Positions 44,751-52,500 of a stretch of 64,000 nucleotides of DNA are shown piece after piece (within the stretch, counting starts at the first letter, position 1; each line of letters starts with the position of its first letter). Source of the DNA: Propionibacteriaceae bacterium (lineage in GTDB: Bacteria; Actinomycetota; Actinomycetes; Propionibacteriales; Propionibacteriaceae); assembly GCA_031262485.1 (NCBI GenBank), contig JAISHO010000010.1, positions 35,642 through 99,641 of the forward strand. The letters run 5' to 3'. A program made the translations under genes and the position numbers. The notes under the pieces were generated by a model. The model worked only from the letters and a program-made list of their open reading frames with translations, was not told the DNA's origin and did no database searches.

Positions 44751-45000
44751 CGGAGGGCTCCGTGAGATCGGCGTCGACCCAAGCCCCGATCTCCTCTTGC
44801 CAAGCGGGGTCGTCGCGTTCCTCGAGGCGTGCGGCCCTCAGTTCGGCGTAGGCGCGTTCTCGTTCTAGGCGGTCGGCCAGGGCCGCGAGATAAGCGCTCA
44901 AGGTGGATTCGACCGACGCCGCTTCGGCGGCGAAGACGTCGCGCGTGTGGGAATCCACCCGGATCGACGTCGTGGCGGGACGATGCGCGGTCACTGTCAT
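44743..45000 (-). CDS. Antitoxin of the MazF-type module
   Basis: 85 aa. The N-terminal ATTSIRVDSHTRDVFAAEA looks like a ribbon-helix-helix DNA-binding start; the rest is a charged helix with an acidic C-terminus (EEIGAWVDADLTEPSDV), as in antitoxins that wrap around MazF. An inverted repeat covers its start codon, fitting autoregulation. Confidence 0.75.
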   Translation of the reverse strand: MTVTAHRPATTSIRVDSHTRDVFAAEAASVESTLSAYLAALADRLERERAYAELRAARLEERDDPAWQEEIGAWVDADLTEPSDV

Positions 45001-45020
45001 GCATGCAGATTAGCATGCAT
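44999..45020. promoter_or_regulatory. Operator-like inverted repeat at the antitoxin start
   Basis: ATGCATGC (44999-45006) and GCATGCAT (45013-45020) form a perfect 8-bp inverted repeat with a 6-nt spacer that overlaps the start codon of the antitoxin. A likely self-binding site of the toxin-antitoxin complex. Confidence 0.6.
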
Positions 45021-45094
45021 CTCAAACTGCCCGGGAAGCCCGTGTCCATTCGATCTGGCTTGTTTTCTGGCCTGTACCTGGGATACTAGAGGCT

Positions 45095-45376
45095 ATGACA
45101 ACGCTGGCATTCACGGAGGCGAAGGATCATCTCTCGCAGTTGATCGATGACGTCCACGAGACTCATGAGCGAGTGACGATCACCCGTCGCGGCCGGCCTG
45201 AGGCGGTCCTCGTCTCACCGGACGATCTTGAGGAGTTGGAGGAGACGATCGCCGTCCTCGCCAACCCCCGGCTCCGCGAGCAGATCGAGGAATCCGAGCG
45301 AGCGATCGCCGCAGGCGACACGATGACGACGGCGGAGATGCTCGCCCACGTCCGCTCCCAGCACGCCGACTCATGA
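45095..45376 (+). CDS. Phd/YefM-type antitoxin
   Basis: 93 aa with the Phd/YefM pattern: LAFTEAKDHLSQLIDDVHETHERVTITRRGRPEAVLVSPDDLEELEE split into DNA-binding head and helix, then a flexible acidic tail that binds the toxin. Overlaps the toxin gene by 4 nt (ATGA). Divergent from the MazF-type pair. Confidence 0.88.
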   Translation: MTTLAFTEAKDHLSQLIDDVHETHERVTITRRGRPEAVLVSPDDLEELEETIAVLANPRLREQIEESERAIAAGDTMTTAEMLAHVRSQHADS

Positions 45377-45678
45377 GCTTCGAACCGGTCACGGGGGGAG
45401 CCTCGGATCCTTGGACGGTGGTCTGGTCGGGCCCAGCGGCCCGCTCGATGAGCAGACTGCCCGAGAAAGTCGTCACCGCAGTGGCGTCCTTCGTCGAGGG
45501 TCCGCTCGCGCTCAACCCGAAACGAACGACCAAGGAACTCCGTGAACCGTATGCGGGCAAACGCTCCGGCCGAGTCGGCAAGGCCTACCGCGTCATCGTC
45601 TCGCTCGACGAAGATAGCCGGACGGTGCGGATCCTCGCCGTCGATCATCGCTCCGACGTCTACCGGGTGCGTCCCTGA
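45373..45678 (+). CDS. RelE/ParE-type toxin
   Basis: 101 aa. WTVVWSGPAARSMSRLPEKV, GPLALNPKRTTKELREP, GRVGKAYRVIVSLDEDSRTVRILAVDHRSDVY match the RelE pattern, including a conserved Arg-rich core and C-terminal Asp-His-Arg. Such toxins cut mRNA in the ribosome. Paired with the Phd-type antitoxin upstream. Confidence 0.88.
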   Translation: MSFEPVTGGASDPWTVVWSGPAARSMSRLPEKVVTAVASFVEGPLALNPKRTTKELREPYAGKRSGRVGKAYRVIVSLDEDSRTVRILAVDHRSDVYRVRP

Positions 45679-45749
45679 CGCTGCGAATGAGCCGGGCGGC
45701 ATCGAACCTGACTCGTGCCACTGAATAAGGATTGTCTCCCCATCGAGTT

Positions 45750-46979
45750 TCAAGCCACATTATTTTCGGTCAGCCAGTTGGTGATGTTCCTCTGTGTGAT
45801 CCCGTCATGGTCTACGGGATCCACGGGGTCGAGGGTGAGGAGAAGACGGGGATAGTGGTCGGGGACGGCGACGAGAGGAGCGAGTTCGCGGGCTAGCACG
45901 TTCTCGTCGAGGACGGTTTCGGCGACTTGGATGTACTGGGTCCCATTCCGGCCGGTGGTGACGAAGTCGATCTCAAGGTCGCGGTAGCGCCCGACCCTGA
46001 CGGTGTGGCCTCGTCGGAGGAGTTCGAGGTAGACGACGTTCTCAAGGAGGCGGCCTTGGTCGCGGACTTGGCCGCCAAGGATGGCTGTTCTCAGCCCGGT
46101 GTCGACGAGATAGCACTTCTCGGTTCGACTGAGGACGCGTTTGCCGCGCAGATCGTAGCGGGGCACGAGGTGGACGAGATTCGCGGATGTGAGGGCTTCG
46201 AGGTACGTCTCGACGGCGGCAGGGGAGATTTTCCTGCCGGACGAGGTGAGGGTGTCGGCGATGGTCTTCGCCGTCGTGAGATTGCCAATGTTGTCGGCCA
46301 GATAGTCGACGACGCTGGTGAAGACGCGCCCGTCGCGGATCTGTTGGCGTTCCATGACGTCGCGGTAGAGCACAGTGGCGAGGATGCCGTCGAGATAAGT
46401 GGCGACGTCCTCGTCGGCGCCGAGTTGGGCAGCATAAGGGAATCCTCCGCGTTGGAGGTAGTGGGCGAAGGCGGCCTCGCGGCTGGTGGGTTCTCGATCT
46501 GGTGTGCTCCGAATAGCGGCGAGGTATTCGGCGAAGGAGAAGGGGAGGAGGGGGAGTTGGACGTAGCGGCCGCTCAGCAACGTCGCCAAATCTCCACTGA
46601 GAAGCCCACTGTTCGAGCCCGTGACATAGAGATCGACATCGGGGCGGATGAACAATCCATCGGCGGTGCGCTCGAACTCTGGGGCGTTCTGCAACTCGTC
46701 GATGAAGACGTAGTGACGTTGCCCAGGGGCGATCCGTTCGACGACGGCGTCATAGAGGGCCAAGGGTTCGCGCAGGAGGGCACGGTGGGCAGGATCCTCC
46801 AGGTTGATCGCGATGATCCGCTCGCGCGGGACCCCCGAGGCGACGATGCGCTCGGCGAACTGGCGTAAGAGCGTCGATTTGCCGCAGCGACGGACGCCGG
46901 TGATCACTTTGATGAGGTCATGATCGCGCCAGCGGGTCAGCCACTCCAGTGGCTGCGTCCTCTCAATGAGATGATCCAT
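45750..46979 (-). CDS. AAA-type ATPase of the ATP-binding/DUF4143 family
   Basis: 409 aa. Walker A GVRRCGKSTLL, Walker B HYVFIDELQN, sensor-like VDLYVTGSNSGLLSGDLATLLSGRY and LPFSFAEY, then the DUF4143 part ending with a nuclease-like LELLRRGHTVRVGRYRDLEIDFVTTG. The role of this common accessory family is poorly known. An intact relative of the decayed copy at 41443-42405. A palindrome lies 22 bp upstream. Confidence 0.85.
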   Translation of the reverse strand: MDHLIERTQPLEWLTRWRDHDLIKVITGVRRCGKSTLLRQFAERIVASGVPRERIIAINLEDPAHRALLREPLALYDAVVERIAPGQRHYVFIDELQNAPEFERTADGLFIRPDVDLYVTGSNSGLLSGDLATLLSGRYVQLPLLPFSFAEYLAAIRSTPDREPTSREAAFAHYLQRGGFPYAAQLGADEDVATYLDGILATVLYRDVMERQQIRDGRVFTSVVDYLADNIGNLTTAKTIADTLTSSGRKISPAAVETYLEALTSANLVHLVPRYDLRGKRVLSRTEKCYLVDTGLRTAILGGQVRDQGRLLENVVYLELLRRGHTVRVGRYRDLEIDFVTTGRNGTQYIQVAETVLDENVLARELAPLVAVPDHYPRLLLTLDPVDPVDHDGITQRNITNWLTENNVA

Positions 46980-47000
46980 AGATGGAATTCTATCAAGACT

Positions 47001-47015
47001 ATGAATCTAATTCAT
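47001..47015. promoter_or_regulatory. Palindrome ATGAAT-CTA-ATTCAT upstream of the ATPase
   Basis: A perfect 6-bp inverted repeat with a 3-nt spacer in an AT-rich promoter-like stretch 22 bp before the ATPase start. Possibly an operator; no regulator is apparent. Confidence 0.4.
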
Positions 47016-47193
47016 CTATAGTTCTATTCGATTTACGGATCGCCCTCTTGCTGCGATGGGTGGCGACGGCATCGAGCGCGTCGTCCCCGGCCGTCAACCA
47101 GGCCTCCTCAGAGCTGAGGCGGTCCCGCTACTCCGTCAACGATGAGCGACCCTGACGATGTGCACCGACGGGTTCGTCGGCCGTCGACCCTGG

Positions 47194-48120
47194 TCAGCCG
47201 ACGGCGGACCTCGCCGAGTCGGGGCGCTCTTCGGCGCTCGCCTCCTCTTCCGAGCCGTCCTCACCGAACTTCTCGCGCATGCGGGTGACGAGGTCGTCGG
47301 CTTTGCCGAGGGCTCTGAGGATGATCGCGTCGGTGGCACGGCCGGGGAGGAATTTCATGAGCGTCAGCATCGCGGCGTTGCCGAGGCTGTTGCGGTAGCG
47401 GGTGCGCGGGTGGTCGGTCAGGGAGACGTCGGCGATGAGGCGTCCGAGATCGGTGGCGTCGGCGCCGAAGCGGGGGCCGCCGTATTCGAAGGCAGAAGCC
47501 AGGCCGCGGGCGATCGGGCCGTAGGGGCCGTCGCCGGAGACGTCGCGCAGGTTGCGGGCGGCGATGATGGGCCAGTCGGTGGCGACGAGCCCGGGTTCGA
47601 CGATGACGACGTCGACGTTGAATTGCTTGAGTTCTTGACGCAGGGCGTCCGACAAGGCCTCGAGGGCGTGCTTGGTGGCGTGGTACCACCCGCCGAAAGC
47701 CATCGAGAACTTCCCACCGACGGAAGACACGTTGACGATGCGCCCGTGGCCGCGCTCCCGCATGCCGCCGACGACGAGTTGAGTGAGCCGCATCGCCCCG
47801 AAGACGTTGACCTCGAACTGGCGGCGGGCCTCGTCGATCGGCAACTCCTCGATCGCTCCGTAGGATCCGTAGCCAGCATTGTTGATGAGGATGTCGACGC
47901 GACCGGCCTCGCCGAGCACGTGCTCGACAGCGGCGGTGATGGAGGTGTCATCGGTGACGTCGAGGGAGACGGTGTGGATTCCCACATCCTCCAAGTCGGG
48001 CATCGCCCGCCGGGCCGCGGCGTACACCGTCGCTCCCCGCCGGTTCAGTTCGAGGGCGGCTTCGCGCCCCATCCCGGACGACGCCCCAGTGATCACAACG
48101 ACAGCATTCTCAGCATCCAT
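47194..48120 (-). CDS. Short-chain dehydrogenase/reductase
   Basis: 308 aa, classical SDR. NAD(P)-binding TGASSGMG, NNAGYG, NVSSVGGKF and the catalytic YHATK are present. The C-terminal ~100 residues are longer than in minimal SDRs and end in a Glu-rich tail. The substrate cannot be read from sequence. It lies 60 bp before an aldo/keto reductase on the same strand; both may handle carbonyl compounds. Confidence 0.9.
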   Translation of the reverse strand: MDAENAVVVITGASSGMGREAALELNRRGATVYAAARRAMPDLEDVGIHTVSLDVTDDTSITAAVEHVLGEAGRVDILINNAGYGSYGAIEELPIDEARRQFEVNVFGAMRLTQLVVGGMRERGHGRIVNVSSVGGKFSMAFGGWYHATKHALEALSDALRQELKQFNVDVVIVEPGLVATDWPIIAARNLRDVSGDGPYGPIARGLASAFEYGGPRFGADATDLGRLIADVSLTDHPRTRYRNSLGNAAMLTLMKFLPGRATDAIILRALGKADDLVTRMREKFGEDGSEEEASAEERPDSARSAVG

Positions 48121-48180
48121 ATGGTGAGCCTACTCCGGACCACTGCGGGCGTCGTCGGGGTGACGTCGGTCGAACCGTGC

Positions 48181-49035
48181 TCAGCCGAGCAGTGCCAGCT
48201 CGTCGGCCGTCAGTTCCAGGTCGACCGCTTCGGCCGAATCGAGGATCGACGCGGGCTTGGACGCCCCCGGGATCGGGATGACGATCGGCGCCTTGGCCAG
48301 CTCCCAGGCCAACGCGACCTGCTGGGGGGAGACCCCATGCGCTGCGGCGACGTCGTGGAACGGCTGGAACTGCGAACCGAGATCCTTCGCCTTGCCGATC
48401 CCGCCGAGAGGACTCCAGGGCAAGAAGGCGATCCCGAGACGGGCGCACTCCTCAAGAGTGTCTTCCGTCGAGCGGAAAGCCGGGGAGTACTGGTTTTGCA
48501 CCGCCGCAAGACGACCGTCGAGCAGCTTGTTCGCCAAGGTGATCTGTTCGATCGACGCGTTCGAGATGCCGGCGCGCTGGATGACACCTTCCTCGAGCAA
48601 CTCGACGAGCGCCCCGATCGAATCCTCATAGGCGACCTTCGGATCGGGACGGTGATAGTAATACAGCCCGATCGATTCGACGCCGAGGTCCTTGGCCGAT
48701 TGCTTGGCGGCTTCCTTGAGATAGGCCGGGTCGCCGTTTTGCGTCCACGTCCCATCGCCGGGGCGCAGGTGCCCGCCCTTGGTCGCGACGAGGACCTCGG
48801 AGACGTCCCCGCTCCACGTCGAGAGCGCCTTCGCGATCAGCCGCTCGTTGTGGCCGACTTCTCCGGCCTTGAGGTGGTAGGAGTTCGCCGTGTCGATATG
48901 ACGGATCCCCGCGTCCAACCCGGCGTGGATCGTCGCGATCGCCTGATCCTCCTCCGGCCGGCCCTCGATCGACATGGGCATGCCGCCCAGACCGATCGCC
49001 GACACCGTGAAGTCAGCTATTTTCCGTTCTTTCAT
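48181..49035 (-). CDS. Aldo/keto reductase
   Basis: 284 aa from ATG 49035 (AAGGAGG directly upstream; the longer frame lacks a site). The catalytic tetrad is recognisable in HIDTANSYH (Asp and Tyr), LVATKGGH (Lys) and YYYHRPDP (His). PIVIPIPGASKPASI near the C-terminus binds NADPH. Substrate unknown. Confidence 0.9.
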   Translation of the reverse strand: MKERKIADFTVSAIGLGGMPMSIEGRPEEDQAIATIHAGLDAGIRHIDTANSYHLKAGEVGHNERLIAKALSTWSGDVSEVLVATKGGHLRPGDGTWTQNGDPAYLKEAAKQSAKDLGVESIGLYYYHRPDPKVAYEDSIGALVELLEEGVIQRAGISNASIEQITLANKLLDGRLAAVQNQYSPAFRSTEDTLEECARLGIAFLPWSPLGGIGKAKDLGSQFQPFHDVAAAHGVSPQQVALAWELAKAPIVIPIPGASKPASILDSAEAVDLELTADELALLG

Positions 49036-49541
49036 GGTCCTCCTTCGCAACATGAATTTCATTGGCCCACGCCACAAGCGGGGCCTCCATCAGCCTAGAG
49101 GTTGCTCACTGGAGGAAACGGTTGAAGACGATCGATGGTGTGAGTCCTTCGAAAATATCGCAGCGCGACGAGAACGCAGATGTCGCTGACAACAACGGTG
49201 ACTCTGCCGCGAACGTCAGAGTTCGCCATCGCTCGTGCTAAGACGCGCGCCCCCGGGCCGCCACGAGGGAAACATGCGACCTCGAATAAAAACATACATT
49301 GGCATTGATGACAATTCCATTGAAGAACAAACAAAAAGTATAAATTACGAAGTTGACTTTTTATCTGAAAACGGAGAGACTTCTTCTCAGTCGAAGCGTC
49401 AGCAATGACAACTCGATGAAAAGTACGTGCGGGGGCACGTACGGGGGTATTAAAAACAATAACTATTAAAACAATTTTCACATGCCCGAGCGACGATTCC
49501 GCCGCCCCATGGAATCTTGCTCGGTAACGGGGGATTCCACC
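49036..49541. other. AT-rich regulatory region upstream of the CotH-like gene
   Basis: About 500 bp without a supported gene. The part 49280-49480 is much more AT-rich than either side and should hold the promoter of the large secreted protein. A perfect inverted repeat, GTACGTGC-GGGG-GCACGTAC, lies at 49423-49442, about 100 bp before the start codon. Confidence 0.5.
49423..49442. promoter_or_regulatory. Inverted repeat GTACGTGC-GGGG-GCACGTAC
   Basis: A perfect 8-bp inverted repeat with a G4 spacer upstream of the CotH-like gene. It may be a regulator site or an RNA hairpin in a long 5' leader. Confidence 0.5.
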
Positions 49542-52500
49542 ATGCACACCACCACCCGGCGACCTCCGGGGCCGGCGCGCCGCCTCGCGGTCACGCTGAC
49601 AGCGGCCGTCGTCGCAGCCACCGGACTCAGTCTCACTCCACTCGCCCCACCAGCCCAGGCCGAGGCGGCGGAACCGTTCACCTTCACGAACACCTACGCC
49701 ATCGCCACGGGCAACGACGACGCGATGGCCAACGGGACCCGCGTCAATCTGACGAGTAGCGGCGAATATCTCCACGGCGCTTACTCGTCGACCCTGCGTT
49801 ACGACAATTACCTCCGCTTCACCGGGGTGGAATTGCCGGCCGACGCCGTCATCCAGGACGCCTCGATCGATTTCACAGTGCGCGACGCGGCCCCGGATCC
49901 GTCCTCCTTCGACATCTACGCCGAGACTGGCCTCGGTGCGGCGTTCACCTCGGAGCCGGCCTCGTTCGACCGCACGTGGAACGAGACGCCCGCGACGTGG
50001 CAGACAACACCGATGGCCGTCGGCGACATCGCCACCTTCTCCGTCGCGGCCGCCCTCATCGACGCCGCCCGCCAGGCCGTCCCCGAGCGCACTGACTACG
50101 TCTTCAAGATCGTCGGTTTGACGCCCGAAGCTCGCTTCGTCGCCCGCTCGTACAACGGATCGGCCGCAGCGGCGCCTCAGCTCACCGTCACGTACACCTC
50201 GGCCAACGGACGTGCCGACGTCCGCGTCGCCGCGACCAATGACGACGCGGAGGAGTATGGCGCCGGGAATGCCATCGCGTTGGAAAACTCGATGGAGATC
50301 GGCGGCTATTGGGGCTCGAGTCTCACCGCGGGCTACAAGGAAATCGCTGGTTTCCGTTTCCCCTCGGTGGATCTTCCCGAACAAGCTGAGATCACCGACG
50401 CGCACATCGAATTCACGGTCGATGACACCGGACCAGCCGACCGCACGTCCGACATCGTCATCCGCTCCGAACTCGGCGACGCCGCCGCTTACACGACGCA
50501 GGCCGGGAGCATCTCCGCTCGCTCCTACACCAACCAATCTGTCACATGGACACAAGACAGCTTCACTGAGACCGGTGTCGTCATCCGCACACCGAACCTC
50601 GCCTCCGTCATCGATGAGAATCGCGTGCGCGGGTGGGAGAACGGCAACGCCATGGCCTTCATGCTCGATGGCGACGACTACATCGGCGCTGTTTACCCCG
50701 CCGGCGCGGCCCAGAACCGCCGGGCTCGGCTCGTCATCGACTATGTCGCCGGACAAGGGCCTTCGTCGTCGATCGTGACCGACCCGTCGCTCATCGACGC
50801 CGTCGTCGTCAACGAAGCCGCCCTGTCGGGAGACAAGCCCTGGGTCGAGTTGTACAACGGCTCCACCCAAGCGGTCCTTCTCGATGAGGATTTCTCGTTG
50901 TCTGACACGGCTGATGACACCACCAAGGGTGTGCTGGACAACGTCTACATCCCGGCGCAGGGTTTCGCCATCGTCTACCTCGACGGGTCGACCGGCGCCG
51001 GATCAACCGGTTATCTGGCCGATCCGAACGCCGCCGCAGTGACGCTGGCCCGTGACGGCGACGTCGTCTCGACGCTGGAATCCCACACCACCCGAGCGAC
51101 GGAGACGGTCGGCCGTTTCACCGACGGCGCCGCCGAGATCGTCACCTTCACCGGTGGCGGCACTCCCGGCTCGTCGAACGATGGCGCCGCGACGGCGCTG
51201 CACTATGTGGTGACGCCGGCCTCCGGCGTGTACGACGACCCCTTCGAGGTGACGATCGACGCCGACTTCCCGGCCACCGTCCACTACACGCTCGACGGTT
51301 CCGATCCGGACGCACTCACGGGCACGCCGTACACCGGCCCGATCGCGATCAGCGAGGAACAGACCCAGCTCAAGGTCTTCGTCGACGCCGGCGCCGGGGG
51401 GAACTCCGGGGTCGTGACGTACTCCTACTGGGTCGGCCTGCCCGAGGCGGCGACCGAACAGAAGGCGACGTCGAGGATCGCCACCGGCGACGACGACGCC
51501 ATGGCCAACGAATCGCGCGTCAACCTGACGAGCAGCGGTGAGTACCTCGACGGCAGCTACTCGTCGAGCCTCTCCTACGACAACTATCTCCGCTTCACGG
51601 GCGTCACACTTCCGACAGACGCTATCGTCACGGACGCCAGGATTGTCTGGACAATGCGTGACAATGCTCCGTCTGAGGGGCAGTTGGCCGTCTCCGGTGA
51701 GACGGGACCCGGCAACCAGTTGACGAGCCAGCCCGCCACCTATGCCGCGCGATCCTTCACATCGCCGGTGACGATGACGACGCCGGTTCTGTCGGCCGGG
51801 GCGACCTACACGTCAGACAATATTGCTTCGATCGTCACGGAGATGTTCGCGGCGAACGCGAATCGCTCGTCCTACGTCTTCAAGGTGGCGGGTCTGACCC
51901 CGGACGTCCCCTTCGTGGCGCGTTCGTACAACGGTTCCGCTGCCTTGGCGCCGACGTTGGAGTTGACGTTCTATTCGACGCGCGGCTCCTCGACGACGGC
52001 CACCACCGGCAACGACGACGTCGAAGAGTACGGGACTAACGACACCATTGCTCGTTCTGGTTCACTCCAGATCGGCGGGTATTACTCGACGTCCCTCGTG
52101 CCCGCCTACCAGCAATCCACCGGGTTCCGCTTCCCGGCGGTGACGCTGCCGCAGGACGCGACGTTGACGAACGCCTACATCGAGTTCACGACCTACGCCG
52201 ACGGCGGGCAAGATCGCACATCCCACATGACGATCACCTCCGAACTGGGTGACGCGCCCGCCTACACGACGACCGCCGGCGACCTGTCGAACCGTGAGTA
52301 CACGGCCACGTCGGTCGATTGGACGGCGACCTCATTCACCGAGAACCTCGGCAAGGTGCGTACCCCGGATCTGTCGTCGATCATCGACGAGAACCGTTTG
52401 CTCGGCTGGCAGGACGGCCAGGCGATGGCTTTCCGCGTCGACGGTGACAATTTCATCGGCGGTGTCTACGAGGGTTCGGCTGTGCTGCGTTTGGAATACA

